From Cyanoderma ruficeps (Eukaryota > Chordata > Aves > Passeriformes > Timaliidae), in contig VZDJ01000623.1 in assembly GCA_008694505.1 (NCBI GenBank), positions 16,797,754 to 16,861,753 on the forward strand: a DNA stretch of 64,000 nt, read 5' to 3'. The notes below the pieces were generated by a model. It ran no database searches and was not told the origin of the DNA. It was given only the letters and a program-made list of their open reading frames with translations. A program made the translations under genes and the position numbers. Shown one piece after another: positions 37,784 through 49,809 of the stretch (positions are counted from its first letter, which is position 1; the number at the start of each line of letters is the position of its first letter).

Positions 37784-38139
37784 AGGATTGAATGAACTTG
37801 TTTTGGCCAACAAGTTTCTATTGACACTCTTGTGGCAATAACACTAGTATAGCTTCTCCGACACACCATCCTTCCTTCCTGGACGTCAGGCTTGGCCAGG
37901 TAAACTTTAACACTTTGTGTTCACAGAGGATGCTCTAAAGATTGGCGAGATATAGGGGAGCCCCTTCTGGGAGGTGTTCGACTGGCGTTAAACAAGGCAG
38001 GGTCACTGCCAAGAGCTTTGGAAAAACAACACAAAAAGAAGAGAAGGAGAAAAGCAGAGAGAGAAATAGAGAATGCAATCATCATTTTTTTTTTCTTTTT
38101 TTTTTAATGGGGAAAGATGTCAAACTGTCATGTTAGTCT
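37784..38139. other. Unique sequence, no gene seen
   Basis: Ends in a pyrimidine/T-rich run at about 38083-38106. No gene is recognised. Confidence 0.5.
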
Positions 38140-38430
38140 CTGCTGAGGTTCTGAGCATGAACAGTTGCCAGGGTAACTGTTGTGCCAAGCCTCAGCACTT
38201 ATGTATTTTTTCCATTGATAATTGCTAATGTGAACAAGTGCTGGCTTGCACTTTACACCTGCCTGCCTTGTAAGTCTACTTTAATTGGATGTGCCAAGAT
38301 TGAGGAAAAAGTAATCTGCCCTTTCAAGACAAGTGACAGATAGATGAAGTGTTGCTTAGGCCTTTACTGTAACAATTTTGCTGACAAAATTACCATGAAT
38401 TGTCTTCCCTCAGTGCACATATACTGCCTT
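38140..38430. promoter_or_regulatory. Candidate conserved noncoding element with an RFX-type X-box
   Basis: GTTGCCAGGGTAAC at 38164-38177 is a near-ideal RFX X-box (two inverted GTTRCC half-sites). It sits inside a repeat-free block with evenly mixed composition, including TTTAATTGGATGTGCC and GCTGACAAAATTACCATGAA segments. RFX factors act at promoters and enhancers of ciliary and neural genes. The motif is seen; the enhancer role is inferred. Confidence 0.33.
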
Positions 38431-40788
38431 TGTTTATCGAATCGAGAGTTTAAGCTTCCAGGTTCATTATAAGTAATTATGCCATAAAGTTTTCAGGAAT
38501 ATCTTGGTGCTACATGGCGAAAATCTACTTCTTCCCCCAGAATTCAGAGTGTTTCATTTTATAAGCATATATGAAAACAGTTTTCCAAAAGGATGGAGGA
38601 AAATGAGGAAAACTCCAAAAACAGTACCATCCCTACATATATGTATGTATATAAAGTTCTCAAAAAAAAAAAAAAAAACAGTTCTAAGGAACAACCCTGG
38701 AGAATGAATTAGTTTTTAAAAAATTCTTCTGCTGATAGTTTGTTCCACAACCTCAGAAGTGAAGTGGAACTTTGGAGCGATCAGTTTTTGAATATCCTAT
38801 TCAAGATATTCCGAAGACTGATAGAGAACAGTAGCATCTTAAATTCTTTAGTAAGTTTCCCTGAAAAAAAATCAGGCTGAAACCCAAGGAACCCAGGGAT
38901 TGCATAGTTTTTTCCAGGACTACCACTTAGTTTACTATATGGTCTCTATCCATAATTTGGACTACACTACAGAATTCTATCAGTAAGGTCAAATTCCCTA
39001 CTAAGCTGCACAGGAGTGTCCCAAAAGATGTAGAAAAGTTATTAGAGGGCCTTCTTTTTGGTATTGTTCTCTTTTTTTTTTCCTTTCTTCTTTTTTTCTT
39101 CCTGATCATCAGGAGATTACAGCATTTCTATGCTTTTCAATTGCTTTTAGAGCTGTGTCAAGCCTGGCCTGCTCTGTTGCTTAGTGCATTCACTGTGTGC
39201 AACTGTCTTTCTTCGATGTTGATTTCCTAGTGCACTTAAATGAAGTTTCCTGAAACCAATATGCCAGAGCAAATTAATATATGAATAATACATGGTACTT
39301 ATTTTAGCAACTTTCATCAGAAGACCTCAAAGAACAGCATGAAGGATAGCATGGAGATTGCCTTATACATTCCAAGAAGGAAATACTGTGATGTTGCACT
39401 CCTTACCTAAAATGGCACCATCAATGATGGTAGAAATAGGAGAAAACTATCCTACTTGACCAAAAATATCCTAAAAGTTAGACAGCATCAGATATATCAG
39501 TAATTCTGATTGCATAACCTGACTCCATTCTGAGTGGTGCCAAAGGTTTCGTATGCATCTGTTTGCTCCTGTAGGACTGATTGAGGATTAAAAGGTTACA
39601 GTGTAAGGCAAAACACAACTAGTCAGTCCAACCCTCCAAGCTGCTTGGCAAGATAGAGAAATAAAAGTGAAATTATTGAGATCCCAAACATACTCCATAA
39701 AGTACTATGAACGCTAGATAGGCCTTTCATGTCCAGATGCACAGTGGACTCAGAGGAATGCTATTTTTGTTAAGATATTTAGTTTAAAAGATTAAAAATG
39801 GGAAGGTACAGAAACCGCCCAGGAGAGCAGGGGATTTCAAACACCTTACTTAGGATTTTTTTAATCCGCGTTTTCAGTGATATTCATTTACCTATGTAAT
39901 TCCCCCATGAGATAGACTCATGGGGCTAAATTCTCTCTTGTATTTCTGCTTAGTCACAGTGTCATGGAGATGAGAGAATTTGGAAGTACACAGAAGTAAA
40001 TGAGAGTGCCATGTGGTTACCACAGTTGATAAGCCCCAGCTGTAATGAAGTATTAGCTGGATGAGCTTTTATTGATGGCTGCTGCACATAGAAGTGTATA
40101 ATGTCATGCTATAGGTTAGTAGTGCTGACCAAAGTTTATGAGTTCATCAGAGTTTACCCTATCACACTTTCCAATGTCATCAGAGAGAAATTTGATTCAC
40201 TTTTCAGTGAAAAAATTGACCTAGATTTTCAGCTTCACCACAGAGATGCTTATAGAAGCATCTGTAATGGAGTTTATCCACAATGATTGTGACTAAATTG
40301 TAGCAGCAAAAGTATAATATACTGGAGAACTACGATGCAATAGCAAATGTTGGTCCAACGATGAAGAAAAATAAATTGCAGAATCAAGTTTAATAAACAG
40401 ATTATTTTAATTTACACTTCAATCAAATAAAAAGTCATGATCTTTTAAAATCTGCATTATGAGCAAAATCGCATTAGGTATTTTTTCAGAGTGGTCAATT
40501 TTAATTTTATTTCATAGTCTATCAATCTGAAAACATCACAGCAGAGATAACAAAAATAGATGGGCTCTGACTTTAGAGTTTAATTAGAAAAAGTAGCTTC
40601 CTGGGGATGTATGATCCATTCAGCTTTCCAAAGAGAATTAGGAAAAAAACCATAGAAAGCAGACCAGGAAAATGTACTTCTTAGAAGCACTTTGGCTGCC
40701 TGGGGCTGATAAATGCCATTTACCCTATATGATGATGCAAAAAAAAAATTATCTTGGCCAGTATTAATAATTGTGTGGGCAGCGTGAC
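38431..40788. other. Unique sequence, no gene seen
   Basis: Contains a poly-A run at about 38660-38678 and a pyrimidine run at about 39069-39100. No gene or clear transposon is recognised. Confidence 0.5.
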
Positions 40789-41333
40789 CATGGAAGTGAT
40801 TGTCTTGTTACACTTGGTATTGTGAGGCTGCAGCTCAAGTACTAGTTAAGTTTTGAGCCCCTCACTTCTAAGAGGATATTGAGGTGCTGAAGTGTGTCTA
40901 GAGAAGAGCAACAAACCTAGATGAGGGATCTAGAAAACATGTCTTTTGAGCAGCAGCTTAGAGAGCTGGAATTGTATGGCCTGAGGAAGAGGCTCTGGGG
41001 GACCACATTGCTCTCTACAACTGCCCGAAAGGAGGATGAAGTGATGTGGGGTTCACCTCTTCTGGCACATTTTAAGTGAAAAGATAAGAGTGAATGGCCT
41101 TAAGTTGCATCAGAGGTGTTTCAGGCTAGATATTAGGAAAAAATTAACTGAAAGAGTGATTAGGCATTGAAATAAATTGCTGAGGGCTGTGATAGAGTCA
41201 CTGACTCTGGAAGTGTTCAAGAGGTATCTGGATGTGGCACTTAGGGATGTGGGCTAGGGGTGATTATGGTGATGCTACTTGGCAGTTTGACTTGATGAGC
41301 TTGAAGATCTCTGCCAACCTTGACGATTCTGTG
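40789..41333 (+). mobile_element. Longest CR1 LINE copy in the window, about 545 bp
   Basis: This copy reaches further 5' than the others. It includes the end of the CR1 open reading frame region: GTGAGGCTGCAGCTCAAGTA, TTTTGAGCCCCTCACTTCTA, AGAGAAGAGCAACAAACCTA and 'CTCTCTACAACTGCCCGAAA' correspond to the C-terminal coding part, then the 3' untranslated region and the end CCAACCTTGACGATTCTGTG. Stops and frameshifts are frequent, so it is dead. Confidence 0.95.
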
Positions 41334-41462
41334 TTCAAGACCAGGTTGGATGAGACTTTGAGCAACCTGGTCTAGTAGAAGGTGTCCCTGCCCATGGCAG
41401 AGGATTGGAACAAGGTATTATTTATGTTCCTTGCAACTCAAGCAGTTCTTTGATTCTGTGAT
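41332..41462 (+). mobile_element. Second CR1 LINE 3' fragment, directly abutting the first
   Basis: GTTCAAGACCAGGTTGGATG, GAGCAACCTGGTCTAGTAGA, GGTGTCCCTGCCCATGGCAG and the end AGTTCTTTGATTCTGTGAT form a 131-bp CR1 of a different subfamily from its neighbour. It starts at the last bases of the preceding copy and has the same orientation. Confidence 0.92.
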
Positions 41463-42210
41463 AAGAAGATAGGATTATGCCCCTGTTGACATGTTAAGAC
41501 ATGCCACAAAGTCAAGAAAGTTTATCAGCTGGGGTCGCAGCCATGGTGAGCAATATGAGGCTTCAATTTATTGGCTTCTCTGTGGAGACATAACTTCTGT
41601 TTTGGACCAAGAGCTCATGGCAGCAACAGTTTGTAAATTAATTACAGGATTCAGTTGTGAAAAAGTGGAATCTGAGAGTCACAGAAAGGAATCTTCAAAT
41701 GAAAACTTCGATCATACAGTGTGAAACCTGACACATTCGTTTCTTCCTTTGTTCTCCTGAGCATGTTACAGAGCTCGTGAGATTGAGCAGGTACTGCAGT
41801 CTATGTTGAGTGATCTCCCTGTGATTGTCCTTTAGTCAACCACCCTTTGATTTATTATTTGTAAAACTCAGTATAAGGTAGGGCAGTTCATACATTTCCC
41901 TCTTGTACAATTGAAGTCAAAGACATATCAGCAATGTCACTTATCTATGTCCTACAATTTTACCTGGGGAAAAGGCAAGGAATGGCCAATGTCCACTTTG
42001 TTAGTCCAGTCTCACTGTGATTTCCCTGGTAACTGCTCCTCACTACAAAACAAAAAGCCTCAGCAGGAAAAGGTGGGATCAGAAGTGTCTAGAAGGGGAT
42101 CAGAAGCAAGGTATAGGTGTTTTACACTTTTCTGTATAATCTGTATAATTACATTCAGCACTGCAAATAGCCATTTTTTCCCCCTGTGAGAACAGGGGTT
42201 TTCTGGCATG
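41463..42210. other. Unique sequence, no gene seen
   Basis: Two plus-strand frames of 77 and 92 codons (41491-41724 and 41911-42189) occur here. Neither shows a recognisable domain or a flanking signal that would identify an exon. Confidence 0.45.
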
Positions 42211-42294
42211 GATAGATAGATAGATAGATAGANNNNNNNNNNNNNAGATAGATTAGATAGATAGATTAGACAGATAGATACATAGATAGATAGA
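42211..42294 (+). repeat. GATA/TAGA microsatellite with an assembly gap
   Basis: Perfect GATA units run from 42211 into 13 N (42233-42245). They resume as an imperfect array with GATTAGA and GACAGATA variants up to 42294. The true length is unknown. Confidence 0.95.
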
Positions 42295-43756
42295 ATTAAT
42301 GCTTTATCTCTCCTTTAACTCTGATAAACTGTGTGAATGCAGTGTCTTGCAAGGACTATGTTGCTCCAGGAAGAACACCATTGTTGCTGGTAAAACAAGA
42401 AATTTAAGCAGGAATGTTCAAAATTATTCTATTTATTTGTTTGCTTATTTGTTTGTTTCACAGCTGCTCTGGCATTTTTTTTTCCTCATTTTATTTTTCA
42501 TTTTTCCTTTCTTGAAAGCCAAGTCAAGGATTTGCTTTTCCTCTGAGTTAAAGAAGAGCATTTTGCCACAAGTGCTCATCAATTGCAAGTGCTCATTTAA
42601 TTATTATTAGATTTTAGAACTTTTTACTTGCTAGCATTAAACTGGTGCACAGCCATGTAGTCCCTGCAGTGTGAGAAGTAACTAAGGTCAACTTTTAAGG
42701 GCAAATCAAAAGAGAAAAGCACCATCAATGTAAGAGAAATTAGAAAGAAGATAGAATGGAAGAGGATAAGAAACTAAATCCTCCTAGATTTCAGAAGTCA
42801 TTATGATCCAATTCTTCCATTCACATTAGTGCAAGGTAGAGTACTTTCAATGAAATCCATGATGAAAAAAAAAACCCAACCTTTTCCTTCAGGTACGGAC
42901 TTCAGTTACACGGGCTAAAAATAATACACCTTTCTGTTAGCTGTGCTCAACTAACTGCCAGGATGGCTCCTCATAGCCATCCTAAATTCAAAGTCAGGCT
43001 ATTTAAGTTAATACATCTTCTTCTTGATTTAAAGTTTTACATTAACCTGAAAGGCAGGGTGAGTTGAAAATCACGAAAATAATAATTCATAGAACTCAAC
43101 TGATAAGTTGAAACTCATTAAATCATTATAACTCTATCACATTCATAAGTGTGTACTCTATCCTGGTTCTTGTCTAGGATTTGTGAGAGGCCAAGACAAA
43201 AAATACATTTTCCTGATTTCCACTATTATTCTGAGGGAGAAGCAAACATTTGACATAGCCATGATTTGTATAAGTAAAATTTTGATCAGATAAATGTGCA
43301 AATTAAAAGAGGAAAAAAAAATTTATGGAGATGAAAACTTTTTCTAGACACGTTTTCTTTCTGTTCCATCATTTTACATTCATCATGTTAGCTATCAAAG
43401 GCAAAGGGAGCACGTAGGTTTGTCTCTCTATATGTGAAGGACAATCCACAAAACTTCAGTGACAAATATTGTCCCTGTAAATTGCAGCCACTGTTTCTTT
43501 CCAGGCAGTTTGTCTGTTTTTTCTTTTTTCTTTTTTTTTTTTTTTACTTTNTTTTTTTTTTACTTTCTCTGCTGGGTATCAATAGCCTGCTGCTTAAAGC
43601 ATAAGAGCTGGGAAGCAAGAACAGAACAAGCTGGAGTCAACTACTTGCAGAAGTCTCCTTTACCTGTGAATTTATTTTGTGACTAGAGTTACTATGGCAG
43701 TGGTGACTGAGCTTAAACTACTGAAAGGGCTTGGTCACTTTTAGATAAATCCTAAA
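42295..43756. other. Unique sequence with a poly-T assembly scar
   Basis: No gene is recognised. Poly-T at 43511-43562 is interrupted by an N at 43551 with a repeated flank (see findings). The 103-codon frame at 42299-42610 has no recognisable family. Confidence 0.45.
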
Positions 43757-43934
43757 ATGGTTGAGTCACCATCTCTAGAACTTTAAAAAAAAATATGTGG
43801 ATATGGCACTTGAAGATATATATGGTTTAGGGTTGAAAATGGTGGCAGTTCTAGGTTGGTGGCTGGGCTTTATGAACTTGGAGATCTTTTCCAACCTCAC
43901 TTATTCTATGACTCTAATATACTCTATGATTCTG
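43757..43934 (+). mobile_element. CR1 LINE 3' fragment, about 180 bp
   Basis: 'TGGTTGAGTCACCATCTCTAG', ATGTGGATATGGCACTTGAA, GATCTTTTCCAACCTCACTT and the end ATTCTATGACTCTAATATAC with a further CTCTATGATTCTG follow the CR1 3' end. The copy is degenerate, with an A-run where the consensus has GTTCAAGAA. Confidence 0.88.
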
Positions 43935-44240
43935 CTCAGGCACTGGGATGGTTGGATTTGAGGGCAAGACCCACATCAGATTTTGGTTCAGAGTTAGCAG
44001 CATCAAAATCCCCCAATTTTAACTTCAAATGACAGCAAAGTCTGGTTGTCAGATCACCTCATATCATTTCAAGAACTTCTCAGGAACTAAGTTTTTCTTA
44101 TGATTTTGACTCCCCAGATAGCCAAAATTAAAGGATCTGTTACTGCTTTGAAAATTTCAGGGAAACAGGAGATGCTCTTCCACTCAACAAAAGAAAAAAG
44201 ATGATCAGTATGTTCAATGCAGTTAGCCAGAATTTGGGAA

Positions 44241-44340
44241 GAAGAGAAGAGAAGAGAAGAGAAGAGAAGAGAAGAGAAGAGAAGAGAAGAGAAGAGAAGA
44301 GAAGAGAAGAGAAGAGAAGAGAAGAGAAGAGAAGAGAAGA
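44241..44340 (+). repeat. (GAAGA)20 microsatellite
   Basis: Twenty uninterrupted GAAGA units fill 100 bp with no interruption, so the array is young or highly mutable. It abuts the start of a CR1 at 44341. The frames that encode Arg-Glu-Glu-Lys repeats on one strand and Leu-Leu-Phe-Ser-Ser on the other are only translations of it. Confidence 0.98.
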
Positions 44341-44600
44341 TGGCCTCAAGTTCTGTAAGGCGAGGTTTAGATTAGATGTTCAGAAAAAAAATTACCTCTG
44401 AAAAAGGTTCTCAGGCATTGGAACAGGATGTCCAGGGAAGTGATGGAGTCTCCCTCCTCAAAGGTGTTTAAAAGATGTGTTGATGTAGCACATGGGGACA
44501 TGAGTTAGCAGTAGGCTTGGCAGTGCTGGGTTATCAGTTGGACTTGATAATCTTAAATATCTTTTGCAACCTAGAAGGTTTTGTTTCTGTGATTCTATAA
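44341..44600 (+). mobile_element. CR1 LINE 3' fragment fused to the GAAGA array
   Basis: TGGCCTCAAGTTCTGTAAGG, GAGGTTTAGATTAGATGTTC, GGAACAGGATGTCCAGGGAA, GTGATGGAGTCTCCCTCCTC, GGCAGTGCTGGGTTATCAGT and the end TCTGTGATTCTATAAATC follow the CR1 3' region. In the consensus, TGGCCTCAAG is preceded by purine-rich AAGAGGAAA, which is where the GAAGA array now lies. Confidence 0.94.
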
Positions 44601-47600
44601 ATCTGTTCTGCTTCTGTATCCAAACCTTCTCCTACGGTGTTTTAACAGTTTGTGAAGACGAAATGATATCAGAAGGGTCCTGAGTGGAAGTCAAAAGTTT
44701 TGGTTTTATTATTAACGTTGTGTATTACCTTCTTAAAAGCACATATGTAACATATGTGTACCTGTAAATGTGTGTGTGTATCTTGAATGTTAAGTATTAC
44801 AAGTTTAAGTGGATGGAGTGTCTTTGCTCGCCTAGTGGGATACAAGATGGATAACAAAGGTGAACAATTGTATTATAAGATAGATATTTTGATAATATTA
44901 AGTATACGTGGACTGGGTTTTTTTCCCATTGGGTGTATATATCAGCAATCCTATGTTTAGGTCCAGGAATGCAGGCTCAGTGACCTTACTACAGACAAAT
45001 ATTAAATTTGTTTTATAGTGTAATATGCTGTGATTGAAATAAAAAGGTGCATCCTGTGGATAACAGCTCAGAAAATCTCCTGTACAAGCCCATGATATAA
45101 AAAGATGGTGACTTCCTAAAAGCTCTTTGAATCAGTGACACAAGAAGTGCCTTCAGTTCTGTTGTGTTGTCTTAGCTTAACATTTATTAAATGTTTCACA
45201 ATATTATGATCTCCTCGTAGCAAATATAGTTAAACTTCCTTTCCCCTGGAACTAAATAGAACTTCATTATTACTTTCTAATTCCATAACCGTAAAAGAGA
45301 AACCAACTTTCTGAAACTGAAACTCTTTTTCCAATTTCAGTTTTTCTTCCTCTTTATTTTTTGGTAGGATGGACATATTTCTTTGTTTGGAAAATAAGAT
45401 GTTCTCTGCTTCTGGGACATTGGTGAAAATCGGTAATTAAGGTAAGAGAAGTAACTTCAGATTTTCTAAAATTTCACAGTCTTGCAGTCTCTCATGCTTT
45501 GAGAAGCTATGGCTGTAATTTTCTGTGCTTCTTCTCTATTTGTATTTCTTCTAGAAACTCAAGTTACTTTGTTGCATTTTAATGGCATAAAGACTAAGTT
45601 GTTACAGGAGCTAATTTAGCTAAACCAGTACCTGTGGGCTTTTTGAGTTTGTTGTTAGAGATGCCATCACAGATCTAAATTCTACCAGCCTGCAGGAATA
45701 GATTGCCTTTCTAAAGAAAACAGTTGTTTTTGTAAAGTAACTCACCCTGCAGGAATTTTAAGGTCTGAGGATCTAAATCTGGTTTTGGAACACTTTATAG
45801 TTAGCATAAAATTTGAAAAGCAGCTTTAGAAACTAGGACCCTTCACTCCCACTCGAAGAAAAGAAGACTTATGGAATTTGCAAGTTTTGATCCCTCCACT
45901 CCTAAACAACTTATTTAAGAATTGATCTCTAGGTCACATCATTTTCCACTGAGGTTCATTTTCTAACGATAGCTTGGATTTGAATAGGCAATGTTGATGT
46001 ATTAAGACTAAATTACACATTTCTTTCTAGAGGCATGGATTAACAAACATGAAGTTGTAGCATTTTAAAGGAATGGAGTACACAAACACCAGCACAAGCC
46101 ATTGGGAGCTGATCTGATTATCTCTTGTAAAGGCTTTTGCAAACCCTTGCTCTAAGCAGCATCGTGAATCAAATCAAATGATTAAATCAAAGGCAAACAC
46201 AGGAATGATGGGAAGCCAATTTTCAGAAACAGAAGGATTTACCAATGTCTTATGCTCTGTGTGGTGGGATTACCACCAGCAGGTACAGCATGGAGTTTGT
46301 CTGGCAGCCTGCTCAGTTTTCAGTACAGCTCATCACATCTCTAGCTGGCTGTGCACTGGTTGGAAAAAAGAGATGTAGGAAATTGTTTTCTTTGATCACT
46401 CACTTATTTACTAATCAGAAAAACAGTGTTTTTTTAAGTAATTATATAACTGAAACACTGTTCAGGTGTCCTAAAGAAACTTTTTAAGGACTGCATATAT
46501 ACAAAATAACAAAACATCAATGGTATTTACTGAACTAAAGACAAATACGGTGGTATGTAAGATGTGACCAATTCTTGACAGATTATTTCTGTCATGTCTA
46601 AAAACTTGTCTATTTTCAAGAAAATCTTATAGACTTTATATTTTCACAGTTTAATTAATAGGAGATGAGTTTTGCTGGCTGCTGTTTTCTGGGATCACCT
46701 TTCTGCATGGTTTTGGCACAGTTAACGTTATTATAGTAATGTCCAGTCATAACTTCATTAAGTGTTTAGCTGCTGGATAAAGCAATGATGCTTTTGTGAT
46801 AGTTTGGTTAAGAAGTCTGTCATCATTGTTCAATTATAATCTATACAGAAAATACCTCAGGTTACATATGTGCAAATATGTTTATATATGAACAACACTA
46901 TACACTCTCTATGCAGTCTATAGGTTACAATTGGTATCAAAATGATGGTTGAACCCATTCTTTACTGAAAATTGCGAATGATTGGTTTCTTTTTTATTTA
47001 GTTGTAAATTAAATGTTCAGTGGCATAGCAACTAGAAACAGCCTAGTCATGCCCTTTGAAATTTCTGTGAGAACCAAAACCATTCAGCAAAGGCTACGTT
47101 TTATCCTAAAACCACTCAAAAAATCAGAAATATTTTCTGAGTTCTGCAGTTCCTTTACCCACTGTCATCAAGAATGCATTTTGCTGATATATTATGTTCA
47201 TGTATTTAATTTTGCTGGTCACATTTCATTATGTCTTGAAGTGTAAAGTTAACTTGATTGATGCAAACTGACTGATTATATCCAAGTTCTAACCCAAGCC
47301 TCGGAACAGTTGTTAGCAGATGCTGAGAATCTTTTGCCCTTACTCTACTCCAAAGCATATGTCTGCATTACAGATGATGTTTCTATAGTCCTGTGTGAGA
47401 AGACAAACTATAATTTATTGCTGAGCTAGATCCACAGCTCTGAATTAGCAGTTCTTAGCAGCCTTGTGATATCTGGTAATTTACATGTAATATGTGAAAC
47501 TGGAAATGTGAGTTTAAAAGTAAATATAAGAAAACATCACTCTGACTGAATTTTAAGCTTTTTATATAACCTTGACAAAAGCTTGCATGCATCAGCCTAT

Positions 47601-48289
47601 AGGATTTCTATTACTAAAATTAAACATAAATTTGTATCCATTGCTTCTAAAATATATCGCTTTATTTCTTTTAAGTAGCATAAAACTAACTTCTGTCTGT
47701 TTCTGTTGGCAGAAGTTTGAGTGGCAAATTGCTATTAACAAAAGGAGAGAAGGGCCATAGAATTTGCAAACTCACATTTAGCAGGTTCTACACTGAAAAA
47801 TTCTGGAGAGCACAAGGATGGAACAACATGTGATTTTAATTGTAGCATAAAAATCAGAACAATTACATTTTTGCAAAAACAATCCCCTCATTTTCAGCTG
47901 TGTGAGCTAGTGAAACATCAGAGATTTTTAGGATGCTGCTTTCAAAGAGTGGTTAGAAAGCAATCTCCTGTAAAATGCTTGTAACCTGCAGAGTCTGAGC
48001 ATAGTCCCTGCATGCCCACCTGAAATAGCATGCAGCAGAATAATGCAAACTTCAGATGATTATTTTCCTAAAGCCAGAACTTAAGTTAGAATTTCTTTAA
48101 GAATAAATAGCTGTTGAATATGGAGCAGAATCAGAACTATGGAACTAAAACAAGACAAGATCCGTAAAATAAAAGTATTTTCAGACTTTAAATGAAACCT
48201 TATTTTATGCTGGTAGAGGCTATTCAGAGCATTTCTGGTGATTAAAAGGCATTCAGCCATGAATGGAAGGAATGCATTCAAGCCTCAAT
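44601..48289. other. Unique sequence, no gene seen
   Basis: No gene or transposon is recognised. A short ACATATG/TGTGTGTG stretch lies at about 44745-44780. Confidence 0.5.
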
Positions 48290-48440
48290 ATGTTTTATTG
48301 CCAGGGTTTAAAGACTCTGAATCCCAAGCATAATGGTGAGTGACAGCACTCTCTGTATTTTGTCAGAGAGAGAGGCAAGGCAGAGCACCGCAGCTTTTAT
48401 TGTATCGATCCCACTCAGATGTCAGGGAATATAGTGTACA
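48290..48440. promoter_or_regulatory. Weak candidate conserved noncoding element
   Basis: A 150-bp repeat-free block with a GAGAGAGAGGCAAGGCAGAG purine run and a TTTATTGTATCGATCCCACT segment. The call rests on texture only and is barely above background. Confidence 0.15.
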
Positions 48441-49777
48441 TATAGACATATAACCTGATTATTATTATTTTTTTTTAAGTTGAATCATCAAATGAAGCCT
48501 AGTTGTAGCACTAAACATCTGGTCTGGTTGATGGAAAATATGTATAACTTTAGTGGTGAAAATAGTCATAGACTCCTGTCCATGAAAGGAACACAGATCT
48601 CTCTATTATCTTCCTTCCTGAGGAAACAAAACCAAAAAATAAGCAAAAAAAGTAACAACACCAAAAATGTGCTTTCTCATTGAACAGAAGCAAATAATTT
48701 TACATGTAGCTGTAGGAGAATCTCTGATATTTTACTGAAGATTATAGATAGTCTGAATCGTTCAGGTACTGTCAGAGAAACAGAAGTGTCCTCTACTGGG
48801 AATGTATTGTTGAAATATATCTGTCACTGGATAAGGAAATGCCATCTGGTCCATCAAAACACACCATGTTGCATTTCAGAGGTATCTATTCATAGTTCTT
48901 CCTAAGAGCATAGCTGCTGACAGAATGGGACACTACGCAGGAGGGAAGGAAAATATGGGAAGCACAGATTATTCCGAGATACCTTTCTCCAAAGGTAATG
49001 CCCTGTAGTTCCCTGAGTTACATCACTCTGAAATACAGACTGTTTGATATCTGGAGTCCAGTGACAACAAAAACCATGTCTTCACAGTGTCTTCTGACAG
49101 GCAAAGTTTACTTTCAGTTATAAAACAAGACAAGAATTCACTAGATGATGCTGGATATCTCCCCTGAATGCACTCTCCATGTTAGGGCCAGTAACATTTG
49201 TGGTCCTTGTACCCTGGGAAATTGAGCAATTGCTTTCCAAAGGGGAATGGCAAGGTATGTCATCATGGTCCTTCCAACCCTGGGCTACAATGCTGACTGT
49301 GGATGCTGAAAACATTGTGATGACTTAGTGTTAATGGAACTGTTTTCTGTGAGAAAGTATGTTTTATCTGAAACCCAGAAACTTAGAAAAAAATATTATT
49401 TTGGCTTCCAATTAATGTACATTTTAAAAGAGGGAACATGATTTTCTTGGAATTAAAATGCATGGAGTAATTAACAAAACATAAATAAAATAAGTTGTTT
49501 TGGCAAAAGCAGACATTTTAGCTGAAATTGAAGTAGTCTTGGCATTTATTTCTGGTAAGAATTAAGAAAAAATATAACTAATCTCTTTGAGCAGAATTTC
49601 TCTATTCAACTCCATTCCACAATAGATCTGAAAGTTCCAATTTTCTTTTCCTGTCTCGCTCACAAGTGTGTCTCTTGCCAGTTAAAGAGGCATCAGGGCA
49701 CCCAAAAAGATAACCAGTGTTTTAGAGAGCAGTTTTCTGCATGCCTGGAAGCCAGACTTCACACAATCATTTTGGGC
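48441..49777. other. Unique sequence, no gene seen
   Basis: No gene or transposon is recognised before the interrupted CR1. Confidence 0.5.
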
Positions 49778-49809
49778 ATGGAGCAACCTGGTCTAGTGGA
49801 AGGTATCCC
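49778..49809 (+). mobile_element. CR1 LINE 3' fragment, left part split by an LTR
   Basis: CATGGAGCAACCTGGTCTAG followed by TGGAAGGTATCCC is CR1 3' sequence. It continues after the LTR as TCCCTGTCCATGGCGTGAGG. The junction base word TCCC is duplicated. Confidence 0.9.

Noticed and set aside
44140..44401. Open frames encoding Arg-Glu-Glu-Lys or Leu-Leu-Phe-Ser-Ser repeats
   Set aside because: They are simply both strands of the (GAAGA)20 array plus CR1 sequence.
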